DNA of 64,000 nt, taken from Phoma sp. XZ068. Taxonomy: Eukaryota > Ascomycota > Dothideomycetes > Pleosporales > Didymellaceae. The notes beneath the pieces were generated by a model. The model worked only from the letters and a program-made list of their open reading frames with translations, did not search any database and was not told the origin of the DNA. The translations under genes were made by a program, and so were the position numbers. Shown here in pieces: positions 1 to 10,286 of this stretch (position 1 is its first letter; the number at the start of each line of letters is the position of its first letter). The stretch covers positions 434,001 to 498,000 of the forward strand of contig ML240445.1 of NCBI GenBank assembly GCA_004835665.1, read 5' to 3'.

Positions 1-3000
1 GGATGCCCACGACACCGGACTTCTCCTTCGCAAAGTCGGTCTTAGTCTAGCGTCTCTCGGCCCAGCTATCATATTGCAGTGTAGCCGTATTCTCTTATCC
101 GGACGATCTCTTTACTTCAATTCTCATTTTAAAGGTCCTTCTTTTACTACTCGCTTTCAAGTTCCTTCCTTACGGTCCTTTTACACTCCGGCGCAGCGGT
201 AGAAACTACCTTCCATGTCGCAGCCTCTCAGCCAAATCCCCTTTACTACATCCGCATATCATTAAACAACCTCGCAATGCCAATAACGAAGGGTCGATGT
301 GTGTTAGTTATCATATACAACGCTGGTCTCCTGTAGGATGGGAACCTGCAAATACCATCAGCATAATATTAAAGATGAAATCAGAGACACCAAAACAAAA
401 GCGCCAAGTTTTCTTGTCTCCTAACTGCAAGAACTTGGGGTTTCAGAGTAGTACTTCAAATGCTGCCGCCACTTTCTTCAGACTCTACCTGTTCAAAAGA
501 AAGGGTGAATCTGACACTTGCGTCGAAGCACCTTCAAAGCTGCCAAAGCATGACCACTCATCGCCCAGTCTTCGCAATAATGTAGGCTAAGCTACCATTT
601 GACAATTCTTAACACTGACTCTGATAGGTCTGGGCGGCAGTGGAACTCAAGATCGACGGTGCCGATAATGATGACGGTAGGCCACCACAAATCGTCCGTA
701 CCCGCCACCCCGTTTCCAAGCATGAGGTTATGGAAATACTACACTCCCAAGAACGCTCCTGGCGCTTTCAGTGTCAAGTAGTTTCTCTTCTTTATTCTCG
801 ACACTATGGGCTACCGCAGTTTGAGACGGATTGAATTCTTAGGCGAAGGAGTACAGTTGCCGTGTGCAACCGACCAACATGAGCTTGAGATCTGTTTTCA
901 GGGATATGATATTGGAAATTAAATCGATCGTTGGCTTGAACTTGAGTACAGGAATTTGACTCATAATGATGTGGAGGATGGATGAGATACGCGCGAGACG
1001 AGGACATAAAGATGCTTTGTACATTATGCAATCACCCGCAGATGGGCTCCAAGAATTCCAACAGTGCAAAGTTCTCTGATACGCTTTTGTCTCGTTCCTG
1101 CGTACTTCGTCGCTGAGATAACGAATCAACAGTGTGTTGTCCTTGTCGCGCCTGGGCCATCGCTTATCTTGAGCGAAAGTTCACCCTCAACTATCTCAAA
1201 ATCTGCACGGTGAAAAGTGGTTTAGACTGTTGTAGTCAATCTTCTGTACTCTAAATATTGTTTTGATAGCTTCTAACTACTTGTATTCGTCAACGTGAAA
1301 TATATTGGGATATTCTTGATGCCTGCATCTGGCGTAGTTGCCCATGCCACTGTCAACCCTCCACAACCTGAAACGCACAAGCAACCCTAGAACGCACCTC
1401 AAGCCACCAAGCCTATCTTATAAATTGACACAGCGCAAGTTTAGCTCTTGTGTGCCTTGCCAGTTCAAGCCTGAGCGGTTCACCCGAGCCGTGTTCTTGA
1501 TGTTGAAACATCACGGCTCTCCCGAACGCAAACTCTCATGAATCCAGGACAGTGAACAGTTTATGGTGTATTGAAAGTCTTTCGGGCCTTATTAAGCTAC
1601 AGTTGGCCGAGAATCATTTGCGGCAGCTACGAGAGATATGTGGGATGAATCCTCTCATTCATGTTCACGATCTACAGTCTCTCCAACTTCCAAGGGTGCC
1701 ATACCAAACCAACCCGGATACCTTTACCAGATCGTCTTGTCTTTCCTCCTGTCACCAAGGCGGCCAATCTCTATGTCGGCTTATACTGCCGCCCTCCCGT
1801 ACACGCGGCTTCCCCAACGTCCTATGACTCCACTCCACCATGCAGCTCATAGCTAATATGTCCATCACAGAGACGCGCCTTTCCTCATGGCTCTTTCGTA
1901 AGCCTCCTTCTATAGTACCGTGTTTCGTATGTATTGCCTCTGTTCTCCTAATATTGCCTCGCGCGCGCGCGTGTGTGTATTTCTCCATGCAGTCGCTCGT
2001 AAGGATAGTCGGATTCGTTTACCGAATGGTAGTAGCGTTGACCTGTAGTCCGAGAGATATCGATCAGTATTGATCTAGAGATGCAAGGACCTTAAGGTAG
2101 ACTTACCAGGAGAAAGTTTATCAACTCGAAGACGCTAACAGCACAGAAGAAGAACGATTAGTGAGGTCAGGAAACGAGGTGCTGAACGCTACATACCTTT
2201 GCTGCAATTTGTGACGTTGTTTAGCGAGGGTGTAGACACCTAAAGATGTTAAATACGCTCATGCTTCGTTGAAGACTGAACTTTACCATTTTGCTCGGGT
2301 GAGTGTAAGCTGGTCGGGGTTTGCCGTAATGATGTGAGAGAGGAGTCGTACATATTGACCTACAGTGTAGGATGTTCCATATGGTGGGTCGCAGGTCTCT
2401 GTTGTACGTAGGATGATGTCAGGCCAGAGAGTCGAAACCTGTGTCGTAGAATGGGCTGTACCAGCCAAAAGATAATCATGATGGTTTGAGGAATATGAAT
2501 GATCTCGAGACTGTCCTCCAACTCGAGATGATGCGGCTGTAGAACGAGGACAGCTGAACATGACTACAGTTCAAAGTCAGGTCTGCGAGGGATGCGCCAG
2601 GATGTATGCGTCGTGGTTACACATGTCGTATCTTTGCAACGGCGTGTAGCAGGCTTTATGATGTTCGTTCCGCCGGCATAAGAAAGACGTTCCTGCTGTT
2701 TTGGCGTTACGAAGGTCCTCTAACGAGCGCAGTCGATGTTTTCATATCCAAGGCTGGAGGCAGTGATCAGAACGGCTGCTCGTTTGGGTGTCGATATCTC
2801 GAGGGAGTGTTGCTGCGATCGGAAGCGCAAGCGCTCGGGTGGAAGTCGGTAGGCGGAGAAGTCATATACTGACGATTAAGAGACTCACGCTGAAGGATGC
2901 ATTACTGGACTGAATCTGGCGTTTGAGTGATGACATTCTGTGAGATTGCCGATGTAGTCGCAGCATGCGTCGCGAGGTTGTTCGTTCGACGCCGTGAGCC

Positions 3001-3307
3001 ACCATGGCACTCTCAAGTTCGAGGCCTGTGAAGAAGTGCAATGGCGAGCGTAGTACAGACCGCCGCCTGCGGGAATGCCTTGCTAGAAGTGTTAGCGATC
3101 GATTGCCAGTGTTATCGCAGTAACGGATACACTTACCAATGTGTCAAGCACTCCCATACCGTCAACGGCCCCACATGCAGTGATAGCATGCTCTTTCACA
3201 AGGAAAGACCCCTCCGTTGACAAACCCTTAAAACCAATCGTTCACCCCACCCACCCTCCTGCTCGACATGCGACTCACGATGTGATGCCCAAGATAGGTA
3301 CAACCTT
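1..3307. other. Gene-free stretch at left edge
   Basis: I see no convincing gene in these 3.3 kb. The open frames are all under 100 codons, overlap one another on both strands and show no domain, splice pattern or amino-acid bias typical of the real genes here. A short alternating CG then TG run lies near 1960-1979. The stretch may hold the 3' flank of the helicase gene, which ends at 3308, and promoters of genes outside the window. Confidence 0.6.
1959..1979. repeat. CG/TG dinucleotide microsatellite
   Basis: A run of about six CG units is followed directly by about four TG units. It is a simple alternating purine-pyrimidine tract in noncoding DNA with no visible link to a gene. Confidence 0.7.
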
Positions 3308-6300
3308 CTACGCCCCATCTTTCTCCACCTCTTCCTCTTCCTCGCCTTCGGAGAATATCTTGTCAGGATTTCCGCTCTTCTTCAGCTTCCTCCACTTATT
3401 CTTGCTAAGCTTCACTGCTTTCCTCGAATCTTCATCAGCTCGCTTCTTGGCTTGCTTGTCACCTGTGATCGTGAATCCTGTCATCGAGTTCTCGAGGCCA
3501 TCGACATCAGCATCAGCCTCATTGGGGCGCTTGGCGCTGGGGTTGGTGGTGGAGCCCTGACCGCGCTTCTCGCGGTGGCTCATGCCGAGATGAGCACCAA
3601 CAGCGTCACCAGACTGCAGCTTGTAATCGTGTGCCAACTGGAACGCAGACTTCTTCAACATCCTCCGATCATGGGCAAAGATGGCCCGATCGAAGTCTTC
3701 GGAGGAGATGATCGATCCGAGGTCGTGCAAGTATTCGATCATCTTGCGGTAGTGAGTCATGTGGTACTCAGTAAGCAGCATGACCTGGCCTCCCTGTTTC
3801 TTGTGCAGGGCTGAAACGGCAGGGCCGAAGTTGGCAACGTAAATGTCAAGATACTTCGCACGAGTAATGTTGACAGCGATGTTCTTGGAGTTGGCGGTGA
3901 ACTTCAAGCCCTTATTCGGGTCGGCAGGGTTGCGAGCCACGCCAGATGTCATGCCGATGTCAGCATCTGCGCCCTGGATGACCTTGGTTGTGCCAAGAAA
4001 CTTCAGCTGCTTCGGGTTCAACCTAGCAGCTCGAAGCTTCTGGTTGATGAGACGCGCCTGGCCTTTGTATGGCGTGAAGATGCCAATGTTTCCGAGGGTG
4101 ATACGGACGGGTTTCGGTAGTGAGCCATCATCCTTGGGAACGAACTTCGTCATCGCCGCCGTCAGATTGACAATGAATTCCGCCTCGGCGTGGTTGCAGA
4201 CGGATTTGGTGTTGCCGTAGAGCTCTGAATGAGCACTATCAATGCTCACGTCGACTCCCATTCGCCACTTCTTGTTCCATGCTGGCCCAAGATTCGTGAA
4301 GAACTGCGTCAGCGTCTTCTGGACACCACTGAGCTGCTGAGTCCCCGGGGCATTGACAAGCCGAGACTCGTAGTAGATCAAATTAGGGAGATCTGTAATG
4401 TCAGGGTGTGAGCGGTAGTGGTCCCTGAGCATGTGGTGCGGCCAAAGATCACCACCGTTCTTGATGTGGTTCTCGAAGTGTGACACAGTCAATGAGAGGA
4501 GTGCCTCGTTGCTAGTGGGAGCGGTGACAACGGGTCCAAGCTGGACATAGTCCCCAGCCAGGTTCAGAGACTTGATCGACTCCTTGAACGGTGCGGTCGC
4601 CATGCAAAGATCGGCCAAAGTAGCCTGGCCGGCTTCGTCAACAGTGACCATCTCTGGCTTGAAGTGTTCCAGTTCGATGTTGGCAACCGAGGCGCATGTC
4701 ACGAAGATGACATCGATATCATGCGTAAGGAAGTGGAAGTGCAGGGGCATGTCGACTTCGTTCAGATCTGCCCTCACCTGCTTCTTGTCTGCTCCTTTGG
4801 TGGTACGGAGCTCATTACGAAGCTCGAGATACTTCTTCGCATTCTTTTGCTCCGCGTGTCCATCCGTGGCGGCGTAGTTGCGGATGGCTTCAAGCTTCTT
4901 GACATGGAACAAATGCCCTGGATGAGCAGCGTCGTTGAGTTCAACCTGATCAAGATACATCTCCCATGTGCTGTCCACCTCTTCTTCTTCATCTTCTGTC
5001 GGAGCACCGGTGACATCCATCTGCTCGCCAGTCGGTTCCACTGTAGCCATGGGCTTCTGACCGCGGAATCCTCCCAGAAATCGAACTGCCCTGAGCTTTG
5101 GGTTGAGGTTCAGGCAATCTGTCAAAGCTTTGTCGACAGCTCGGTTGGACACGCAGGCGAAGATCTGCTTGATGCCGAGACGAGCAGCTTCGTTGACGCC
5201 AGCCACACAGGTCTTGGTCTTGCCATTCCCAGCAGGGCCCCAGATCAGCGTATAAGCCTCCGTCAGGAAGGCGGTGGCAGCCTTTGCCTGGATCTCGTTC
5301 AGATCGTATTCAGTGTCCAAGCGAGACAAAGCCTGAACAAGGGCTGCTCGATCTATCGAATTCGGCAAAGCCACAAGGTCCTCCATCTGGATTGCGGGCG
5401 GTGCACCAAGAAGGGCATGACAGAGGTCCACCCCTTCAAGACGAGCGACGCCCTTCGATAGCGCTTCCAAGGCATTGAGGGCGCGGTTGGTCGAGGTCGG
5501 ATCATCGATCAACTCGAGCTCGATATCGAGGGGTTCTTCACAGAGCTTGAGTGCCGGCCCTGTTACGCCAGCAACGAAGTCGCATCCAGAATTCTCCCGG
5601 CCAAACGCATCATCGGTAATCTGGCCGCTGAGGTAGAAGTCAAAGTTCTTGACGCGTACCTTGATCTTCAAGCGAGTATCCACAGCAGGCTTGAGGTTCT
5701 GCCAATTGCCTTCCTTGAGGGCCCCAGGAACGTGAACCTCGACAAGATACTGTCCTGGGTGTGACTTGGTCTGTCGGAAGACAGCTTTCAGCGACCCATC
5801 TGAAGGTCGAAGCATTCGATCGATCGACTTGCGGCTGTGCTCGGCCTCTCGTGTGATGCCTAGCGAGTTCAAAAAGGCACAGCATTGGTCATCGGGAAAC
5901 TCGAGGACAAGAGGCAGTGGAGACCACTCGTGTGGTACACACTTCGTGACCTGACCTTCCTTGTCCTTGGTCGCGAGCCATGTCGACACGAGCCATCGGG
6001 GAACAGCCATATCGTCCAGTGGAAATTTCTTGTCCATCAGAGGTTTTCCGGGGGCCTGGAGCTTGTAAAACCAGAGAGCGCCATGGGCGACGTTGAGCCA
6101 CATTGCAGCGTTCATGTAGTCAACGAAAGGCTTCGGGTCGACGTCCTTTGCCGTCTGCGAACCGGAATGAGTCGTTCGGTAGATATCAATTAGCTCGCTC
6201 CGATGAAGGTGTACAATAAGGCACTCGCTCAAGGTCAGCCGGTCGCGGGTTTCTGGGTCGTCGAATTGGTTGACCAGAGCCTGGACTTGTCTCGTGGAAA

Positions 6301-7042
6301 TACCTTGCCAAGATGGTCGCTTGCTAGCAGCATCTTTCGGGTCCCACAATCGGAGGTGCGTTACCATGAGGTTGTGTGCTTTCGCCAAAGGGGTCAAGAC
6401 ATCGTGGCCCTTGAGACCCTCGTCGATGTCCTTCGTGGTAGAGGCTGGTGAGAAGAACTCCATCAGATGACCGACCTCTGGTGTGTCCTCCTCATCTTTC
6501 CATACCGATGTGGCGAAGATCCGGAACTGGACGTTCTTAAGTTGGCCAGCCTGGGGAATGTGAACGCGCACACCTGAGAATTGCGTGCTCGTCAGGTAGG
6601 ACATCCTGGCAATGACCTTTTTCTTCCTCTCTTTGCCCTTTGCCCCTGACCAGTGCAAGTGACCGAGGCTCACAGCTTGTGCTCCTTCAGCATCGGAGAT
6701 CGGCTGATCGGGGAAGACGATGAGGGCGGGTTCCAAGCGGTTGACTTTGAGGTCGTTGAACTTCTTCGACGAGTCCCGCTGACGATACTCGCTGTGCACG
6801 AGTTCAGCATCACCGATAGGTGTATCGATGTATGGGCTCTCGACCATGTTCTCTGCCTCCTTCAGCTGAAGCTCAGAAGGCAATTTCTCGAGCACCGCCT
6901 CATTCGGACGCAGTACAACTGGTACTTCAGCGTCCTCATCATCATTGGGCACTGCTGCGACAATGTCAGCCGCTGGAGCCTTGGGATGAAGTAAAGGGTC
7001 AAACCGCCCTGTGGTGATCTTTTTACCAAATCGGAGAGACAT
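3308..7042 (-). CDS. Upf1-like superfamily 1 helicase (AAA_11/AAA_12 type)
   Basis: A single uninterrupted frame of 1244 codons. The C-terminal half carries the SF1 helicase set in order: Walker A GPAGNGKT (about residues 602-609), Walker B VDEAGQA (801-807), motif III GDYVQLGP (830-837), motif IV-like YRSHP (876-880), FTPYKGQ (989-995), motif V-like IQGADAD (1022-1028) and motif VI-like NITRAK (1058-1063). This is the layout of Upf1/Nam7/Dna2-like ATPases that unwind RNA or DNA. Residues 1-580 match nothing I recognise; the tail (about 1190-1244) is lysine- and glutamate-rich. Motif VI is diverged from the usual LTRAR. The gene has no intron, unlike most neighbours, and its ATG is the first one after the hairpin array. 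Role in the cell is unknown; an RNA-directed role (decay, defence) is only inference. Confidence 0.9.
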   Translation of the reverse strand: MSLRFGKKITTGRFDPLLHPKAPAADIVAAVPNDDEDAEVPVVLRPNEAVLEKLPSELQLKEAENMVESPYIDTPIGDAELVHSEYRQRDSSKKFNDLKVNRLEPALIVFPDQPISDAEGAQAVSLGHLHWSGAKGKERKKKVIARMSYLTSTQFSGVRVHIPQAGQLKNVQFRIFATSVWKDEEDTPEVGHLMEFFSPASTTKDIDEGLKGHDVLTPLAKAHNLMVTHLRLWDPKDAASKRPSWQGISTRQVQALVNQFDDPETRDRLTLSECLIVHLHRSELIDIYRTTHSGSQTAKDVDPKPFVDYMNAAMWLNVAHGALWFYKLQAPGKPLMDKKFPLDDMAVPRWLVSTWLATKDKEGQVTKCVPHEWSPLPLVLEFPDDQCCAFLNSLGITREAEHSRKSIDRMLRPSDGSLKAVFRQTKSHPGQYLVEVHVPGALKEGNWQNLKPAVDTRLKIKVRVKNFDFYLSGQITDDAFGRENSGCDFVAGVTGPALKLCEEPLDIELELIDDPTSTNRALNALEALSKGVARLEGVDLCHALLGAPPAIQMEDLVALPNSIDRAALVQALSRLDTEYDLNEIQAKAATAFLTEAYTLIWGPAGNGKTKTCVAGVNEAARLGIKQIFACVSNRAVDKALTDCLNLNPKLRAVRFLGGFRGQKPMATVEPTGEQMDVTGAPTEDEEEEVDSTWEMYLDQVELNDAAHPGHLFHVKKLEAIRNYAATDGHAEQKNAKKYLELRNELRTTKGADKKQVRADLNEVDMPLHFHFLTHDIDVIFVTCASVANIELEHFKPEMVTVDEAGQATLADLCMATAPFKESIKSLNLAGDYVQLGPVVTAPTSNEALLSLTVSHFENHIKNGGDLWPHHMLRDHYRSHPDITDLPNLIYYESRLVNAPGTQQLSGVQKTLTQFFTNLGPAWNKKWRMGVDVSIDSAHSELYGNTKSVCNHAEAEFIVNLTAAMTKFVPKDDGSLPKPVRITLGNIGIFTPYKGQARLINQKLRAARLNPKQLKFLGTTKVIQGADADIGMTSGVARNPADPNKGLKFTANSKNIAVNITRAKYLDIYVANFGPAVSALHKKQGGQVMLLTEYHMTHYRKMIEYLHDLGSIISSEDFDRAIFAHDRRMLKKSAFQLAHDYKLQSGDAVGAHLGMSHREKRGQGSTTNPSAKRPNEADADVDGLENSMTGFTITGDKQAKKRADEDSRKAVKLSKNKWRKLKKSGNPDKIFSEGEEEEEVEKDGA

Positions 7043-7067
7043 GGTGAAAAAAAAAAAAAGAAGTTAG
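7043..7067 (-). promoter_or_regulatory. Branch-point-like CTAAC plus T13 tract before helicase ATG
   Basis: On the helicase strand CTAAC (7067-7063) is followed by TTC, a run of 13 T (7059-7047) and CACC just before the ATG at 7042. This looks like the end of an intron (branch site plus polypyrimidine tract) but lacks a usable AG before the start codon. It may be the trace of a leader intron or simply a pyrimidine-rich leader. Confidence 0.35.
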
Positions 7068-7090
7068 CACGTACTCTTTCGAGCCGTAAG

Positions 7091-7496
7091 GTGTGCTTTC
7101 GAGAAGGACTACTTTCGTAGAACTTCCCTAGTCGTCACGGGGGGCGTGCTTTCGAGAAGGACTACTTTCGTAGAACTTCCCTAGTCGTCACGGGGGGCGT
7201 GCTTTCGAGAAGGACTACTTTCGTAGAACTCCCCTAGTCGTCACGCGGGTGTGCTTTCGAGAAGGACTACTTTCGTAGAACTCCTCTAGTCGCTACGGGG
7301 GTGTGCTTTCGAAAAGAACTACTTTCGTAGAACTTTCCTAGTCGCTACGGATGCCTTTCGGACGATGACTGCTTTCGCAGCACCTAACCTAATAAGCAGA
7401 GGGTGATCCCGTTCCAATCACGACTACTTTCGTAGCGCGACTGTAGTAGTAGATCAAAGAGAGGGCGCGGCTTTCAAGAGACAACTGCTTTCGCAG
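7091..7496 (-). repeat. Array of eight GAAA-tetraloop hairpin units
   Basis: Eight copies of a 12-base palindrome lie at 7109-7120, 7162-7173, 7215-7226, 7267-7278, 7319-7330, 7369-7380, 7424-7435 and 7485-7496, spaced 53, 53, 52, 52, 50, 55 and 61 bases. The first five sit in near-identical units of 52-53 bp; the last three are degenerate outside the palindrome. Read on the helicase strand, six copies are CUAC-GAAA-GUAG and two (7369, 7485) are CUGC-GAAA-GCAG, so both arms of the stem change together while the GAAA loop stays. In the first three units a second 4-bp stem (GAAG/CUUC) flanks a two-by-two internal mismatch; the fifth unit keeps pairing there with a swapped base pair. The array ends 48 bases upstream of the helicase ATG, so it is probably in the leader or core promoter. 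Confidence 0.9.
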
Positions 7497-8823
7497 CGGG
7501 CTCTATCAGCACACGCGTCTGGGTTTCGCTACAGTCACTGCAAGCAGTAACTGCAACTACGCCTAGACAAGAGCTTGTATACCTAACACGAATGTGAGCA
7601 ATCAAATGTTCGATGTGAACGTACCTGGTGGGTGGAGGAGAAAGTCAGACCACGACAGCAATAACAACACCAAAATAATCTACTACGGCCCGTGCGCTGT
7701 GTGCGGCTGGACAAGCGACCCTAGCTCGAGTAGACTCTGACGCTTTTGGTCAGAGGTGAAAGTGAATGTTCTAGGTGAAGACGAAAGGCGGTGCGCGAGT
7801 GGGCGGGCACGCGCACCAGCACTGTAATAGGAGTGCTTGCATATGCTGGCTACGAAGTTGACAGAAGACAAGGAGAGTTTTAAACATGAACGCGTTTAAA
7901 CATGAGAGGCGGGCATATCATTTTCTTGCCGAAGAAACATTTCTGAGAATGGGGAGCTGCGAAGAGCCGTGTAGAAGGTCTCGGACGGACCTCTTGAATT
8001 ACGGCTCCACTGCCCGATGTTTGTAGGAAACAACTTGTAAACGAATGTAAATTTGTAAGAACGGGAGAGCTCAGAGCAATAATGGACTGTAGACGTTCTG
8101 TCTACCTTACAAAAATGACAGGTCTAACTCCCCAAGCACAGCTCTGCTTGATCAGGAATGGAAAAAGTTTTGAGATTCTCAAAGGAAAACTAGGGAACAG
8201 CAAATTGACACCCTCCCCACCGTAGCATGCTAGGTGTTTTGTAACTGCGCGCAATGCTGACGGATTCCAGTCGTGATCGAGACGATTGCAATGAGTTGAC
8301 GTTGTAAGTGGGCGGCTTTGTCAATTTCAAGCGAAGCGACAGCATCCAGTGGTGCCGAGTATCAAGCGGAGTGCAATCATATATCGCAGAGCCATGCTTG
8401 CCAGGACTCTATGTAATGAGAACTGAACAAGCAGGGTTGGATGAATATAATTTTGAATTATCCTACGAGCTAGATGCCGTAGTTTCCCTCGTGCTATCTA
8501 TCTCCTCCACCTTCCTCTCTCCTCCCATATCCATTTCCATATCCACATCAATACCGTACCCTCGGACGCTCCCACCACCAAATAAGCAACCCTCTCCTCC
8601 CTAACCCCCCCTTCTGGCCCAGCCATGTCTCTTCCCCCTCCCCCTACCCTCCCCCCAAGCCATGCCAGTACTACGGACTATGTATACTACGAAGCGAAGA
8701 GAGCGACAAGGTATCATGCGCAACGAAAAACCAAAAAATGACACACTCTCTCAAAAAACGCCGTGTGATGCAATATAAAGAAGCTCCGAATAGGAGGTAC
8801 TCAAGCTCCCGGCGCCGCGCCGA

Positions 8824-8861
<38 letters not shown>

Positions 8862-9037
8862 TGCCGACTGGGCCACTAGTGTCACCACTCACGCATGCGG
8901 TGGAGGCACAGTCGCGGCTTGCTGAGATGTCGGTTGATCTCGGAGGGAGCCGTGTTGTGGGTGGCAGCTGCGCGTGCGTCCTCGGTGGTCGTGACCTTGC
9001 TGGTCGAGTTGTTGGATCCACGCCACGGTGAGCGTTT
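7497..9037. other. Intergenic region between helicase and arrestin gene
   Basis: No gene seen. It holds a direct repeat TTTAAACATGA (near 7880-7904, two copies), a C- and T-rich tract (about 8470-8660) and a tetranucleotide microsatellite (8825-8862). The side near 7500-7900 is the likely promoter region of the helicase. Confidence 0.55.
8825..8862. repeat. (TGCT)n microsatellite
   Basis: About nine consecutive TGCT units, read directly. It lies 3' of the arrestin-like gene in noncoding DNA and is likely length-polymorphic. Confidence 0.9.
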
Positions 9038-10286
9038 TCATTCAATCAGCGGTTTCCGGACGCCGCCGACGATTGCGATGCCCAGCGCGCTTAACCCGTT
9101 GGGGTCGTTTGCCCGGACGATGTGGCTCGCGGGCAGCATTGGGTTGTCGGGGGCGACGTGGGCTGCGTCTTTTGCGGCCTGTTCGATGGCTTCCATTTCT
9201 TCCTTGCACCCGGCGTGGTCGAACGGACATACGACGATGGGCTGCCGTAGCAGAATGTCTCGCGCTGAGCTCATTTGCGCCTGGAATTGTTAGCAACGAA
9301 AAAAGTATGGGTGAGGTGCGTACTTTGACTGTGAGATAGTACTCAATCTTGTAGAGCGTCCCCGTGGTCGTAAAGCCATTGACTGCATACATGGGGAACT
9401 CTTTCCTCCCCCGCGGTATTATACCGTCATTATCCCTCAGATCCTTGGCTGGAAATACCAGCCCCAGATTGGTGAAGTAGCCTGCCTCTGGCATCTTGAC
9501 GCCCACTGCTTGTGTCGTCTTTGCTAGCGTCTTCACTTTCCGCGTGGGCTCGTCACCTTCATGGTTGAAAATGATTTCCTCGTCTATCCCTACGGTGATT
9601 TGTTTTATGGTGACTTTCTTTGCTTTGGAGAGCCAGTCGGGGTTGGGGGAGAGTTTGATGTAGACGGAGACGGGATCCAGCGGCCCGTAGCTCCAGCGCG
9701 GTAGGCTGATGCCCAGTGTGACGAGGTGGTCTGTGACGCGCTCCGCGCTCTCGGGGCGGTTGTACATGCCGAATGTGGAGAGGGTGTCGTAGCGCTGGAT
9801 GGGCACGGGGAAGGGGTACTTCTTCTGCTCGCTGTGGCCCTGCTGGACGGTGACGACGAGCTCGTAGAAGGTCTCTGCGGTGCGCGAGGGCAGCTGCAGA
9901 CTGGCGGGGGGCACGCGGCGCGCGACCTCCTCGCCGCCGCGGCCGTAGGGAATGAAGATGACAAAGGGCAGGTCCATGCACAGGATGCTCTCGTGCTCGC
10001 GGCCCGGCGAGCAGCGGAACAGCAGCATCTCCTTGCCGACCAGGTCGGTGATGTCCTTGCGCGGGGCGGCGAGGTGCTTCTTTGTGACCGAGTCGGCGGA
10101 CGGGTGGATGGTCTCGCGGCGGTGCAGGGCGATGGTGACGAGCGAGACGTTGACGGGGGCAGAGACGCCGACGAGCGGGCGGATCTCGACCTTGCCCTCT
10201 ATGCGCGGCAGGGTGGCTGATATGCCTGGGTAGCCGACCAGGAAGTTGGAGTTGGGCGGGCCCGACACCCTGACGAAGGCCGCCAT
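9038..10286 (-). CDS. Arrestin-like protein
   Basis: Two exons, 10286-9324 and 9280-9038, joined across a 43-bp intron (donor GTACGC, branch CTAAC, acceptor CAG, phase 0), give 401 residues. The beta-rich N-terminal part (FVRVSGPPNSNFLVGYPG, then VSLVTIALHRRE) and the later VKMPEAGYFTNLGLVFP region fit the arrestin N and C beta-sandwich folds of fungal arrestin-related proteins, which usually act as adaptors in membrane-protein trafficking; I assign it at the fold level only and see no PPxY motif in the parts read. The frame stays open for about 148 codons upstream but contains no ATG there, so 10286 is the first ATG and the chosen start. Diverges from the cyclophilin gene across about 635 bp of very GC-rich DNA. 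Confidence 0.75.

Noticed and set aside
4664..5461. 265-codon plus-strand frame inside the helicase gene
   Set aside because: Antisense shadow of the helicase, with no domain or splice logic.
7040..7067. AT-AC (U12-type) intron ending in CAC before the helicase ATG
   Set aside because: No U12 donor or branch consensus, and such introns are very rare in ascomycetes.
7091..7496. CRISPR-like array from regular 52-53 bp spacing
   Set aside because: Units are near-identical throughout, with no unique spacers, and the locus is eukaryotic.
7091..7496. Hammerhead-type ribozyme repeats, because CGAAA occurs in every unit
   Set aside because: The CUGANGA core and the expected three-stem junction are absent.
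9726..10220. 164-codon plus-strand frame opposite the arrestin gene
   Set aside because: It is the antisense shadow of a GC-rich real exon; no domain.
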